Assembly (NCBI RefSeq): GCF_040954835.1 | Contig: NC_090711.1 | Coordinates: forward strand, 14,565,001-14,629,000 | Direction: 5' to 3' | Length of the DNA: 64,000 nucleotides | Source of the DNA: Lepisosteus oculatus | Lineage: Eukaryota; Chordata; Actinopteri; Semionotiformes; Lepisosteidae | In this document: positions 20,980 through 33,417 of the stretch, in pieces | Layout of the letters: each line of letters begins with the position of its first letter | Numbering within the stretch: position 1 is the first letter of the stretch | Made by a program: the position numbers and the translations under genes | Notes under the pieces: model-generated | Told to the model about the DNA's origin: nothing | The model's database searches: none | What the model saw: the letters and a program-made list of their open reading frames with translations, nothing else

Positions 20980-22860
20980 AATTTATCCATAAGAAAACCA
21001 TTTATCTTTGAATGTGAACGTTTGCAAAGTACTGCAATTTACTTTGGGAGTGCAGTAAAATACTCAGCTCAGTTAGACTACTGAATGACAACAAAACCAG
21101 TCAGAGCAACAGAAACATTACTGAGATTATGGCAGGAAATAGGAAATATTGTATCAGATATATTCGTCACTTTCACTGTGCCAGTACAATACTCAAAATT
21201 CTGTAAAAGAACCCACAGATCCTGAACCACAGCACATCACACACTAAGGCAGAGGACAAGGTTATTGACATTGTTATGATCTACCTGCTTCTGAGTCATA
21301 AGTCATGCAATGACTGAAAATACTGTAAATGTTGATGGAACAGGGACAACAGAACAATCCCTAGAGGTAATGGGAAAAATCACGGATAATGATTGCTTAA
21401 ATACTGGGATAAGACCAGCTTGGTCCATGATTCGTGACACAAAAGATTTATCCCTTTGCATTCTCTCCTAGCTTTAGTACTGTGAGATTGCAATCTACTG
21501 AGAATGTGATAAACTATTCACATGGTGGTTAGGACATCTTCAGTACTACTACTACTAAGTACTATTAAGAGGTCATTGAAAATGAATGGATGTACAGTAA
21601 GTATAAGTGTTCTTAAGAAACCCCACACTGCCACCTTGAGAAGAAATTCAGCAGCTTCCATGTCGAATTAATATAGACTGAACGTCTTACGTTTAAGCAG
21701 AGAAACTCTTGATAATCATATCAATGAACGTGGAACAAATACAGTACTAATGCGAAAAACTGTTTGCAAATAATTCCAAAGCAAATGCAAATTAATTACT
21801 AAAATACTTTCTGGCAACCGGAAGCTTTGAATAGATGAAGAAAAAGCGAAACAATGTGTTATCTTCTATACCTGTTTAAAACGACATCTCTTGCACTTCA
21901 ATCCTACATACAGTATATTTCAAATCAGAAATCTAAGAGAGATTAAGAGAGTTGCATTGTAATTTATTTTGTAAAGCGATTATCACATTAGAAACTTCCA
22001 AATTAGACATTTAACATCACATTAATGGACTGTTTCCTAGAAGGCAAATAACCCTGAGGTGAAATTATGAACTTGCTATCGAAAATTCAGATATAATTTT
22101 AAGACAGATACTGTATATCAGTTACTATAAGTTTGTAACAGGTGCATGCCGTGCTCCAATTAATCTTTTGCGTAGTCCAACAGACAACAACGAGTAAAGA
22201 TTAATTAAGTATGAAAGAAAACCGAACGTATTAACTTGTCTGAAACTGTCAAAAAGCAATTATGAATCTCAAAGGAAAGGTAAAATGAACTATATTTTTT
22301 TCTCATCGGTAACCACACAGTTAACAACAGAATTGATTAACACTAAGTACTATGTTCAACACATTACTCACGTAATGTGAAAAAAACTAACCGTGTTCAA
22401 CATGCTCTGATTAAATTTAGCTTGGAAGGAACAGACTGTACAGTAGAAACACAAGGATGCCAACGAGAAGGTACATGCAGTTATACAGCTCTTCAGTCCA
22501 ACCGTGGCATTGTGATGATAGGGGTTTACGATGAAAGGTTATACCACAAGGCGGCAGGATTTTCAAGCTTCTCAAGTTCTACTTTGGTATTAACACTGTA
22601 ACAAGGTTTTCATATTAAGTTTTAATTAGCATAAAATAACTTTAACGAACATATAGATTCCACTATCTACCAAAAAACAAAACGAAACCATAACTTTTTA
22701 ATATAAAAGGGATTTTTACATCCTTTTTATAGTTAAAAACGTTGTGCATCTGCGTTAAAAAAGAAAAAAAACTTCAAAACTTCGGAAATTCCTTTAGCCG
22801 AGGTCCATCAGATGCTTAGTTTATTTTTAAAATTTAATTGGATTAAAGAACTGTAACACA
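20980..22860. other. AT-rich non-coding stretch, nothing recognised
   Basis: Unique AT-rich DNA with several TACAGTA/TACTGTA words and no open frame resembling a known protein. Confidence 0.45.
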
Positions 22861-22879
22861 TACGACCGACATTACAGGT

Positions 22880-23040
22880 TGTACGAACTGGCTTACCAGC
22901 ATGGTGACGTCACCGCCCTTCCCTGTGAATAGAAGGGACCGCTGCCGCCGGGCTGATGGGAGATTTCCCTTTAGCTCAACTCAACTGGCTGTCGAGTCCC
23001 TAGCGGTGGGGGCGCATACCCACGTGAACCCGAGAGCAAT
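22880..23040. promoter_or_regulatory. GC-rich patch with CRE palindrome
   Basis: GGTGACGTCACC at 22903-22914 is a perfect 12-bp palindrome containing the consensus cAMP-response element TGACGTCA. Downstream come 'ccgctgccgccggg', 'gcggtgggggcgc' (GC-box-like) and a CACGTG E-box near 23020. This local rise in CpG, in an otherwise AT-rich neighbourhood, suggests a promoter or enhancer. No transcription start can be read from the sequence, and direction is unknown. Confidence 0.4.
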
Positions 23041-23099
23041 ACAGTACTAATACACCGATTTGTCTCATACAAGCCCAAGGGACACCATCATTAAACAGG

Positions 23100-25456
23100 T
23101 TTATTGATGGAACACAGTTTTTACCATATGAAGCATTTTGTCCAATCTGTTGAGATTAGGAATAGGATACTAATCACTGCATAACAAACAAACTGAAGGT
23201 CTTGTTTACATGCCTTTAGTAGAGAAAGTCTCCAGGACTCTTCTTTCCTCTTCCCGTTCTGTCTGTGCATCTCACTCGTAAATTCAGATTTTGTGTGTTC
23301 TTTCACGGAAATTGACTTCAGGCGCTGTGATCCACACACTCCTGTCCTGGAGCTCTGCCAGCCCACCTCCCCCAGCAGGTGATGTGTCATCCTCCTGTCA
23401 CCCAGCTTTATGAAACCGCCTCATCTCCAGTTTTGTCTTCACTTTTATCCTTTCCTTATCGGCTAGATACCAAAGACCCTCCCAGAGTGCCCACTGACTT
23501 ATTTTTAGACACCACAATGTGTCACATGAGGGCTTCTGCCGAAAATATGGCTGCCAAACACATTCCTTCTCTTCAGACACCTGAGGTGGGACCAGAGCAA
23601 CCCACAGCACAACAACACTATTGCAGACCCCACCTACATGTATGTTAGACAACGGTAGCTAGCGATGTTATTGAGACAGAAAACTAAAGCAACAGTGTAA
23701 TGTAAAACAACCAGGTTCTTTGGTACAGATTAAAGCAAAGGTTTACTCAGTGATGACTTCAATCCACCTCTCTGGGCTAATATTAAGTGGAATATATATA
23801 TATTTATCCACACACTCCTGTTAGATGTATTGGTACTAAATGTCCTCTAATCTGCGTGTTCTGAACAAACAAGCAATCCATTAAAGGTTTATCTGGCCAG
23901 AATTAGTTCAAGTATGTTCTTTAAAGACTACAGTATGTGCTACCAAATGCAAAAACTACTTCACAATCTTAACACTCTGTCCAGAATAATGTCCCTTTGA
24001 GACTGAAAGATGGACATAACACATCCTCTCACTGCACTGGCATATAAAGTGTAACTATTGTAATGCTAATTTTGCATGTTCTATTTTACATAGAGTCACT
24101 GGAATTATGTTCTCCTTACATAAAATACCTTCTGAAATGTGCGTTTGACTATTATTATTAAGTGCATGTGAAATGATTTAAGTAAAAGGAAGTCAATTCT
24201 TTGGTTTACTAAGAGCAGTTGGGTCTCAGAGCCTCTTCTCCCCATTTCTTAAAGAATCCCAGAACGTCAGTATTTACAGCTACAGAAAAGTATGGGGAAT
24301 TAGTTCATATCTTAAAGCCTATTGCCAGACTAGGCCTTATAGACTAGGTTATGGACTTACTTTATATGTGGTAAGTAGGGTGTGCTTGGGGAAAATATAT
24401 TTCTCATTTCTGTGAAACAATTTATCCCTATAGAACACGAATGTTAATCCTCTCAGAAAAGTGACATTTGAATATTGAATCTTTTAACTAAAGAGCTGCC
24501 TGTCTCATGCATTTCAGCATAACTACAGTAGTACAGTCTGACGTCTTATATTTAAAGGTCTATGAGTTATGCCATTTTTGAAAAAAAAAACTGTCTTGAA
24601 CACCGTCTTGAAATGAACGAAAGAAAGAACTTGTGCACTGTGATAACAGAAAAACAGAAAAAAAGAATAGCCCTTTTCATTATAATCAGTAGGAAAAAAT
24701 CAATGCACTTCAGCGGTAAACAATACTAAATTCCAGGAAGTGTGTTTTTTGGAATAATTTTTCATTAGTGTGTTATTGTTTACGAGGCGCCTTGTGTTCT
24801 AATACACAGCATATATTGATTTTGCTATAATTGATTTTCTTCTTTCACGTCTGAGATACCGACTGGCTATTCATTTACAAGGGCTGATAACTCTGCAAAA
24901 CTGAAAGCAGTAATTAACCCCAAGAAGTGTCCCAAGTGAGTGTGTGTTTTCCGTGTGAATTACAGTATATGAGAGCCATAAAACTGAAATGGTTATGTTT
25001 GCACCGGTTCGTAATGCGCTGAAAAGTCAGCTTTCCAAAACAAAGTAAAAAAGGCTGGAGTTCCTCATTGGCTGATATATGTAGTTCCTTATTCGCGCTT
25101 TGACGTTTTGTAAGTCATTCGTTACTCCTTTCTTTCGGATAAAGATAATTATTAGATTTTTACCGGTTGCACCACGCTGGTTGTCGGGTTGCTCTGTCCG
25201 AGTGCGGCTGTTATTTAAAAGTTTAAAAGTTTTCATCTTAAAATAATTAAATTATTATTATGATTGCCAATTGACACCAAATGCATTAGTAAAACCGAAT
25301 GTCTTTTTCTTAAGATACATATTGATTGCTTTTGTTCCCCATAGTACTTGAAAGATTTGTGTGAGTCCAGTAGGCGTCTTTGCGACATACAGTAATAGAA
25401 AACTCGGGTGGTTTAGCCTTGAACGCCCCCTAGTGCTCTCTTCTATCTTGTTTCAG
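23100..25456. other. non-coding stretch, nothing recognised
   Basis: Mostly AT-rich unique sequence. Overlapping frames near 23379-23652 on both strands show no motif. A short (AT)n run lies near 23794-23804. Confidence 0.4.
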
Positions 25457-25541
25457 AAGAACACGACTGAAACAGCACTTCTGCAGGAGCTGGAAAGCTA
25501 AAACTCGAATTTGTCTTCCGAAATACCAAGATTTCAGGCAG
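25457..25541 (+). other. candidate internal exon, 85 bp
   Basis: A pyrimidine-rich CTCTCTTCTATCTTGTTTCAG ends at 25456, and CAG|GTAAGC follows 25541, so both splice sites are close to consensus. One of three frames is open through the segment (RTRLKQHFCRSWKAK.., 28 residues), but it matches no protein I know. It could equally be a 5' untranslated exon. The strong donor at 26477 downstream is on the same strand. Confidence 0.35.
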
Positions 25542-26159
25542 GTAAGCTACAATGGGCTCACAGAGATCTCTGACCGTGAACCATGCTGTAAATTACTTCC
25601 GTCAAATTTGAACAAGACATTTTGCTTTCATACACAAGACAATGTGAAAATCACGTTTATGGATCCGTTTGTTCATTTCTTTGCTTCTTGACCACTTGCA
25701 GGAACGTTATATGCCCTAATAGCAGATGTTCAAATCACAAACACAAAACACAACTACATCTAACGATAACTTATATTTCTGCTGAATGGCTTGATGGATT
25801 AGTTGCGTCTATTTTTTGTTCCATGAAGCTTCTATACAGTAGTAATAGTCTACTTTGGCTTCTTTACAGTGAAGGGTGAGTACGCATTGCAAATAAAACT
25901 TTATGACTACTGTGTAAGATCACAGACAAATTTAAGCATCTACTGTAAATGTGTTGTAAGTAATGAAACTTACTTCCACATCGCATACTGTACAGTATGT
26001 ACTGTATATTGTAACGAATGTTTATAGAGACTAAAACCCAACCATAGTTGTCGTGTGTCCTGGTCATTCTCAGGATTTTGTCCGTTTTACTGTACAATCC
26101 ATGAAAAGGACAAGTGAGAAGGGCACTGTGAATTAACCATCTTCAGTCGGACTTACGCC

Positions 26160-26477
26160 AGCCGCCCTGTCACTGAGGACGTGACGGCTTGAAACTCAGG
26201 GCTTCACTTTGCTGCCCTTTACCTCACAGCCTGCTGGAAGGGGGAGCTGAAGTCTACATCGCCGCCCACCTGTTGACTGTATTATTAGCGCGGCGCTCCC
26301 ACCCTGAGCGAGCGCTCCGGCCCCGTGAGCTCACAGCTACGCTGGTGCTCCAAACCGAGAACAGGCGGCCGCCCGACAGCAAGCTCTGGGTTGCTTTCTG
26401 CAGTCCAAGCAGACGGAGCTGGATCGGACCCGGGAGAGAAAAAAGTTTGCTGGAGGGTATCAAGGTGTGGATAAACG
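26160..26477 (+). promoter_or_regulatory. candidate CpG-rich promoter and 5' untranslated exon
   Basis: Positions about 26250-26440 are the most GC- and CpG-rich part of the window (GCGCGGCGCTCCC, GAGCGAGCGCTCCGGCCCCG, GGCGGCCGCCCG). The segment ends in AAACG|GTAAGAAT at 26477/26478, a strong splice donor on the plus strand. This is the layout of a vertebrate first exon that is mostly 5' UTR. An open frame runs through it (ATG at 26189) but continues past the donor and has no motif, so translation is not claimed. If real, the gene continues to the right, and the following tens of kilobases would be intron. Confidence 0.45.
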
Positions 26478-26819
26478 GTAAGAATTATTTAATACTGCTT
26501 CCCACCGGTGCCTCATGGATTCTGTCCCATTCAGCTTTTCTCAAAGGGGATTTGATGCTTCTGTCCAAAGAGTATTTCTTGTGATACATGCTATAAAGTA
26601 TTGTACCATCACGCGGGTTATAAACATGTAAAGAATTTGCCGCTTTTAAAATCCGTCCCTCTAGAATGGTCTAAGCGTTGCCTTTCGAAACAGTTATTTC
26701 CATCTTCATTTTCTATTGGATTTTAAAGGTTATCCTTGTGGCTTTCCAAAATGCTACTCAGAAATGCGCAATAGGGCTTACCTCAAAGTCACAGGGAATG
26801 TGAAATAATTAAATATATA

Positions 26820-26820
<1 letters not shown>

Positions 26821-26853
<33 letters not shown>
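26821..26853. repeat. (TTA)n microsatellite
   Basis: About eleven uninterrupted TTA/ATT units. Confidence 0.95.
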
Positions 26854-26859
26854 GTTGGC

Positions 26860-28190
26860 TGCTTGATTGTTGTTATTGTAAACAAGATCGCAAAATCATT
26901 AAAAGACTTAAACGCTCCTTTCAGGAACCAGTGAGCTGCAGGGGCGAGTATAAACGCAGTGAAACGAAACCGAAGCTGTGAACTATTGCGTTAAATCTGT
27001 TTTTCCATGTCGACACATGGAAATTGTGTTTCTATGAAACACCTGAGTGTCAAGTCTGTACGTGTTTGTGTTTTCTTGGTTGACCCTAAATGAGACAGAT
27101 GCTCGGTTCAAATGAATAACTCCACCAGCTCGGAATCCCGCACACACATTCAAACGGAGTTTTTCCAGTCCTGCTGTTTCGATCAGCTGTGGTGAGAGGC
27201 CACGATGGACTGTCCTCCCTCTGTTTGTAGTACAGTGGACGTCTTCAAAGAAAATCTACAGTCAGTCCTGTACAGTAAATGCGTGCTATCCCGCACGCTT
27301 TGCATGATAATTCTCCTTAGTGAATTCGGAACCTTAGCAATGTGATCATCAGTTGATGCTTTGTTTTAGACGCTAGTACCTACAGTACATGAATATTCTG
27401 CTGTCGATTCTACTGTATATACTGTACATCGTCATAATACAAAATCTGGACGATGGGATATCACAGACATGACATTACAATCGGCATGCAGGAGTGTATT
27501 GAAGTGTGCATATTTTATTTATGGTGACGACCATTGAGTACTGTATATCCTAAAGGTGCTACAAGTATGGAAGTTTAACGCTTCAGGAAGCACTTCCATA
27601 TACTACTGTCTGAAGAGCTAACAGTTCAGTTCAAATCTCCAGGTCTGCAGTGGTATTTTAGACAGATTCTCTGGGTGAGATAATTGCTGTTCACCCTCCA
27701 TCTTTAGGAGGAATAATGCTTGAAAATATTGGAACACCTTCTGCAAATCTGGAAAAATCCAATGTCTTCAATTTTCGTTTGGGTTTAATCCCAAATCATC
27801 CAGATCCAGATAAAATCAACTTTATTGTCCCCTAGGGGGAAAGTTTCTGTGCTTCTGTACATCTGAATACATCCAAAAACATGACACCTCACATTAATAA
27901 AAGGTCGCTCTAGCACGTACTGTAGGTGATACTGTCCGAGGTAGCTGTTGCGATGACGCTTTTGTCTTCGTGAGTAAAGCTCTCTGTGCTCTTGTGTTTC
28001 TGAGTCTCTTTAGCGAAGACAAGCTGGGGTAGGAGACCGAACCTGTTCAGATACAGCCTGATCTGTCGAGTCTCCCCTACAGGGTCCCCTGGTGCAGAAA
28101 TAGATACTGCAGAGACAGGTGGTAGATGGTCTGGGACCCACAAAAGTGGAGACAGTTATCTAATGTTTCCAGCTTAAGTTTTAGTTTTAG
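26860..28190. other. non-coding stretch, possible interspersed repeat at 27795-27870
   Basis: Mostly unique DNA after the candidate first exon. 'aaatcaactttattgtcccctagggggaaa' near 27809 resembles the end of a fish interspersed repeat. The following ~270 bases may belong to it, but I could not identify the family. Confidence 0.35.
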
Positions 28191-28194
28191 CAGT

Positions 28195-28355
28195 AAAATG
28201 CAGTTCATTTTAAACACACCTTAGAGTTAACATCACACTCCACTTCTAACAGTCAAAACAATGGGATAAAAGATCTGCCTTCCTTTTATAGTCACAACAA
28301 TAGTGTGAACACTGTACAGGCTAGCTGAGTTCTGTTCAGCTCAATTCAATTTTAC
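28195..28355 (-). repeat. dispersed repeat, left member of an inverted pair
   Basis: The reverse complement of this segment matches 33418-33593 at roughly 90% identity by eye, apart from one short insertion near 33459-33470. Shared words on the right copy's strand include TTGAATTGAGCTGAACAGAA, TGTGACTATAAAAGGAAGG and GTGTGTTTAAAATGAACTGC. Outer ends are CAGTTCATTTTAAACACACC and its complement. It could be one arm of a long-TIR element or one of two unrelated insertions. Confidence 0.7.
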
Positions 28356-29410
28356 AGACAAATGGACAAATAAAATGAGGAAGGTGCAAACATAATAAAA
28401 ATAATTACATTTGAATCATTTGAGAGTGGTTCTCTGGTTGGGAGAAGTGTTTCAGGTCTCTGACCTGCTTCAATAATGCTTCAATAATCACATTAATTAT
28501 TTTCATTCTTGTATTTTTGAACAAATTCATGCTGACAGAAGTTTGCAGTTGTTTCAAAAAGAGGATTTGCTGCATTTCCTCTTCTTTCATTAGAATTTTA
28601 AATGAAGCCAAAACCTGTTTGCGTTTTTAAAAATGAAAGTAAATCAGTATGTTTGTTAAATATGTCATTCTAACCATGCATCTATAATATTAATTTTCCT
28701 GTTCAATTTTCCAGTGCAGCCATAAAAAAATAGCATCAAAGAATATATTTGAAAAAATGAGGTGATAGTCATTGCCCTGAATTGTGGGAATACATAAGAA
28801 CAGATGTACTCAATTCTAAATAGAATAGTAAGTCTCGTTGTGGAAACACAGTGTGTTCATGTTCAAAACAGGTCATTTCTGGTCAGTTAAATTAGATCAG
28901 AATATGTCTTCTCAGTTAAACTCTTGTAGACTCTCATGTCTACTGATTTTCATTCCAGACGAGCACTAGGCAACTTAATTGAATTCATAATTGGAACTTT
29001 TTTTAAAGTTTTCTTCTAGCTGAATTTACTTGTTCAAAGGAAACAAAAAATAAAAATTCAAGATTTGTTATCACAATGAGGTCCAATTAGCAGCATTATT
29101 AATTGAATGGTCTAGCTGAAAGCTCAGTTGGAATAAAACAAGCACAGGGGGCTCACTTAAGGCAAAGGTGAAGCCCTGAGATAACACTGACTACCAGCTC
29201 CAGCTCAGAACTCTTGACTGTACCATCCCTTCATACCGTATGACCTACGATTGTTATCTTCTGTGGTTGCTCATAAAGGTCGACAGAACCAGTTGGTGAA
29301 AAGACATGCTGATGGAATTGGAGAAGCACAAAATGGATATTTGATTATTTCCACAAAGATTTCTGCTGGAGGGGCAGCTGGGGGCAATGCCAAGTTTGAG
29401 GGCTGACATA

Positions 29411-29773
29411 CATCATCATAATAATCATAATTGCTTACACTTATATAGCGCTTTTCTGGACTCTCCACTCAAAGTGCTTTACAAGTAATGGGGACTCCCC
29501 TCCACCACCACCAGTGTGCAGCTCCACCTGGATGATGCGACGGCAGCCATAGTGCGCCAGAACGCTCCCCACACATCAGCTATCAGTGGGGAGGAGAGCA
29601 GAGTAATGTAGCTAATTCATAAAGGGGGATTATTAGGAGGCCATGATTGGTAAAGGCCAATGGGAAATTTGGCCAGGACACCGGGGTAACACCCCTACTG
29701 TTTTCGAGAAACACCCTGGGATTTTTAATGACCACAGAGAGTCAGGACCTCGGTTTTACGGCTCATCCGAAGG
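29411..29773 (-). mobile_element. SINE3-like (5S-derived SINE) body, head missing
   Basis: The ordered words 'acttatatagcgcttttctgga', 'aaagtgctttacaagtaatgggg', 'ggatgatgcgacggcagccatagtgcgcc', 'ttattaggaggccatgattgg', 'gccaggacaccggggt' and 'ccctgggatttttaatgaccacagagagtc' belong to a well-known fish repeat. I recall its other end as a 5S-rRNA-related SINE head, with a CR1/L2-shared tail. Here the tail is at the left and the 5S part is absent, so it is a truncated minus-strand copy. Confidence 0.6.
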
Positions 29774-29775
29774 GT

Positions 29776-29798
29776 GTTCTTCTACATGGTAGAAGAAC
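29776..29798. other. perfect 10-bp hairpin
   Basis: GTTCTTCTAC-ATG-GTAGAAGAAC lies at the right edge of the SINE-like repeat. Function unknown; it may mark a small rearrangement at that edge. Confidence 0.8.
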
Positions 29799-29799
29799 A

Positions 29800-31035
29800 G
29801 GAGTAAGAGTTTATATTGATGCCTACAGTAGGTATTAAGATATAAAGGGAATTGATTCAGTTGCAGAGAGGAGATAGTGGTTTGGAATATAAAATTGTTT
29901 TCAGGCTTTGAATACTCAGTGCTTTGAAAGTTGATTGCCTATTCAAAAAGCTGCATTGACTCAAACTGAAGACCATGGAGGAACACATTTTGACGTGTAG
30001 AGAGCACGTTCTCACAGCAAAAGGACAAAAAAGAGAGTACTACACTGGCTCAGCATGGCCACCACTTCTGTCCATAATGGTAGTGATGTTAATATCCTTT
30101 TGGGTGATCCTGTTGGTCCCCTTTAGAAGTACCCAACACTCCAGTGCTTCTGCTATATTCACAATGCCATTAGCTTAATTTGCCACCCAACTTCAAGAGC
30201 TTTCTATACTGTATGTGTTCTGATCATATGCAAAACTGTTCTTAATTAACATGGTAATGTTCGCTTAATTGTGTAATTGAAACAAGAGATAGGCAAATCA
30301 ATGCATTCCCACTCCTTAGTCAGTTGCAATTTCTCTCCTCTCGGTAATCTGAATCGCAGCGATCAAATAATGCAGCTGTTAAAGAAATGCTTTGACAAAT
30401 TTCCCGGGGGCGTTCTAATTCTCTCACAGCCTCTTTCTTCCATGTTGTTATCTACTTGTCAGACAAATAAATAGATTGAAAGACAAGACATTATATCGGG
30501 TGTCTGGGATCTCTCATATTTCTTGGGATTATTCGTTAAAAAATGAGCAAGGGGCACCTTTCCAAGTTCACATCATAAACTCACTGTGCAGTTCACCTGC
30601 GCTTAGTCACTTTTACACCTGTCAGAAGCAGATTTTGGCTGAGACAGTGCCATTCGGGTATGAATCTATATGCTTAAGTTCTGTAAAAAACTAAGTTGAT
30701 TTTATGTAGTGGCAGTCTGCTCTACTGTTTCCTGTGTCATGATATCTTATAACCTCCCCTGAGCACTGCTTTCACCAGCTTCAAAAAACAAAATTGAAGT
30801 ACACGCCCAGTTGACTTGTCTGTTTTATGCACCTGGAGGGCAGTATTCTTTTCAATGAATCAGAGCATAGAGTTTATTTACTTGGGCCCGGAAGCTATTG
30901 GCAATGTTTGACAAAGGGTGCAGTCAGTAAGGAGTGTTTAGGTTATGCAGGCTGTTTCAGCAGAGAAATGAGAGAAAAATATTCATATGTACTGTATGTT
31001 TAGCCAATGTTGTGTCATTTCCACAGAAATCACAC
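29800..31035. other. non-coding stretch
   Basis: No coding sequence recognised. 30340-30440 ('atgcagctgttaaagaaatgc', 'tttcccgggggcg') is less repetitive and more balanced than its surroundings and might be a conserved non-coding element. That can only be shown by comparison with other species. Confidence 0.35.
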
Positions 31036-31039
31036 AAGC

Positions 31040-31150
31040 AAAGGGGAATAGGCTCCTGGGAAAGTTGGCCCTGGTGTGAGTGTGTGCATACCTGTGTTTG
31101 TTTCTGTGTGTGTCCTGCGATGGACTAACATCCTTTCCAAGGTGTATCCT
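31040..31150 (+). mobile_element. SINE family I (copy 2), left half
   Basis: 'ggctcctgggaaagttggccctggtgtgagtgtgtgcatacctgtgtttg', 'gtcctgcgatggactaacatcc' and 'ccaaggtgtatcct' match SINE family I. The sequence is cut at 31150 by a solo LTR and continues at 31695. Confidence 0.75.
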
Positions 31151-31694
31151 TGTCATGAAGCGTTTTTAAGGACCCTATGCAGACGGCAGAATCCAAAGGG
31201 GAGTGAAACAAACACAGGGAAAGAAGACTAGGATCGGGGCTGGAAGAAGAACAGGGGGGCGTGTCGACGGTGCGCTGGTGCTCGGGGGGGCATGGTCCAA
31301 GGAAAACAAGTCCGAAGGGAGTCCGTAGGGTAATCCAGAGTAGGCAAGAGTCAATAGTCGGGTAATCCATCCGTGACAGAGACATGACAGAAGTTAAAAG
31401 CCAGAGCGGGAGCCGGCGAAGGGTCGGGGGAATAAAAAAGGGGTAACGGGGCCAGGCGCTCCAAGCCCCGGACCCAGATGGTCAGAAAAATGTTGTGAAG
31501 CCTATGCCATTGTGCCATTCCTGGACCCGCTGGTAGGCGGGCTTCCAGGTATCCATCTTCCAAAGCTGAGCCTGGAATGGTGGGAGCATCTGGCTTTTGT
31601 AGGGAGGGGCTGGAACCGGAGGCAGGTGCAAAAAATCAAGACAAACAAGAAAGAGCCGGAGCGTCCTTAAAAGGAGGGGCTTATGATTGTGACA
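31151..31694 (-). mobile_element. solo LTR, family A copy 3, 5-bp TSD atcct
   Basis: A 544-bp unit starts TGTCATGAAGCG and ends GATTGTGACA, with exact ATCCT at 31146-31150 and 31695-31699. Removing it restores the SINE consensus word 'gtgtatcctgccttgcacc', which proves the insertion boundaries. It shares 'aaggaccctatgcagacggcagaatcc' with the copy at 15527. Confidence 0.95.
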
Positions 31695-31770
31695 ATCCTG
31701 CCTTGCACCTATTGCATGCTGGGATAGGTTTTGGCTCCCCTGTGACCCTGTTTTGGATAAAGAGGTTAGA
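31695..31770 (+). mobile_element. SINE family I (copy 2), right half
   Basis: 'cctgccttgcacctattgcatgctgggataggttttggctcccctgtgaccctg' continues the SINE cut at 31150. The tail reads 'ttggataaagaggttagaaaat'. Confidence 0.75.
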
Positions 31771-31774
31771 AAAT

Positions 31775-32885
31775 ATAAGGAAGCATCAAACTGCAAACAA
31801 TATCTAGTAGACATACAGTAGAGAAGTTTCAGCTTTTCTTGTCCAACAGGTGGCCTGACATTGAACAGCAAATTCTCCCATGATGCTTTAATGCAAGAGG
31901 TTCTCAGCCTCAAGGGACAGAAACCTTAGTAGGTCATGTCTTGAAAGCATTGTGTAGTCTTACCCTGAGATTGCTCAACTTGTTCCCTTCCAAAATGCCA
32001 CCTTAGCAGATTTCTTTTTTTTACCTATAAATAACCCTTGAAGTTGAAATGTTCGCCTCAATGGCCATGACATATAACACACAAAGATTATTTAAAAAGC
32101 AGAAGTGTCCATTTTCATGGGCAATAGATTCCAAAAGAGTCACTCGATGCACAAAAGCACTTGACCCAGATTTGACCTGAGTCTGGGGAGTGTGAGTGTG
32201 GGCGCATTTCTTGACCTACAATAAGTGTACTGTAAGGAGGTGCACACTCCTGCACTCTTCAAGCATGATAGCTTGGAGCATTGCCAGTATTTATGTATTC
32301 CAGTGGTTCTATCAAGCCTTGATGAAGGTGAAGAAGAGGTGTGATTTGAATATTGAGCTTCTCTGGAGGGATGTGAAAATGAAACATCCCAGAGAGACAG
32401 CAAGAAGCATGATATTTATACGTAGGGGGGAGGAATTGGGTGTCATCAGAATTTGACCTGCTTCCAAACTTTTGTTTAAAATCTATATAGTAAACACAAT
32501 TTAAGTTCAAGATTTAGCCATCCTAGAGTTGTAACTACGGTGCAGTTAGTTATAATCGGTATTTAATTTAAATCTTGAGGCTATTGTCAATAGGAGTTAT
32601 GTTTTTGTTAGCAATAGGAAGTCACATGTTAAGTCTGTCTACTCTGTGAAAGGCAGAATCGAGTTATGCATCAGAACGACCTTCCTGAGAATTTAATCTC
32701 AGCTCTTTCATCGTCTAATTGATCATCAGCAGGATTAGTATAACAGTTTGAGTGAGTGTTGAGTAGAGTGGAGTGGGAAGACATCAGCACTGCTGTCAGA
32801 AGTTAAACCTAAATGAGAACCGTTGGCTTTGTGTTCTAGGCTTCAGTAAAAAGAGAATGGAATTCTTGAGACCTGTTTTCTCTTA
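31775..32885. other. non-coding stretch, nothing recognised
   Basis: Short frames on both strands around 32140-32510 have no motif. No repeat family was recognised. Confidence 0.4.
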
Positions 32886-32889
32886 CTGT

Positions 32890-33176
32890 GCTTAAGATCA
32901 GATCACTTTATTGGCCATATACAATTTCCTGTATTAGGAATTTGTGTTTTCACATACCTCAACTTGCTCTCCATGAGACACACAGACATGGAGAGAAGCC
33001 TGGGGTCAGAGCACAGGGTCAGACATTTATGCAGCACCCCCTGGAGCAGTTGGGGTTAAGGGCCTTGCTCAGGGGCCCAACAGAGTAGGATTCCTCTGCC
33101 AGCCACAGGATATGAACTGGCAACCTTCCAGCCACAGGCACAGATCCTTAGTCACAGAGCCACCACACCACTCCAG
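32890..33176 (-). mobile_element. tRNA-derived SINE, family II copy 1
   Basis: On the minus strand it starts with a tRNA-like head: 'tggtgtggtggctctgtgactaagg' (A-box-like) and 'ggaaggttgccagttcatatcc' (B-box-like). It continues through 'gaatcctactctgttgggcccctgagcaaggcccttaa' and ends 'tatggccaataaagtgatct'. Copies at 56075, 59053 and 59418 share all these blocks. The RNA polymerase III boxes show the family descends from a tRNA gene; which tRNA is not determined. Confidence 0.8.
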
Positions 33177-33417
33177 GGGCCTTGATAAAGTAATACAATT
33201 TTATTTATGTAGGCTTTCACAACTCTTGAGACGTTGTTTGAAAAGAAACTGAAACCAGGGAATGGGCAAAGAGTAGTAATTCAGCTTTCCAATCATGCCA
33301 TTCAGTCAATTGACCTCATGTTTTTTTTAACAATGAGCTTCATGTTGCTGGGGTTGAAGAACATGTACAGGATTTACGCACCTTATCATTCTGCTCATAA
33401 TCTGTTAAAGATTGAAG

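Noticed and set aside
23121..23652. Overlapping frames on both strands near 23.1-23.7 kb
   Set aside because: No recognisable motifs, start context or splice sites.
26189..26584. 131-codon frame through the GC-rich block
   Set aside because: High GC removes stop codons. The frame runs straight through a strong splice donor at 26477 and shows no motif, so the block is better read as a 5' UTR exon.
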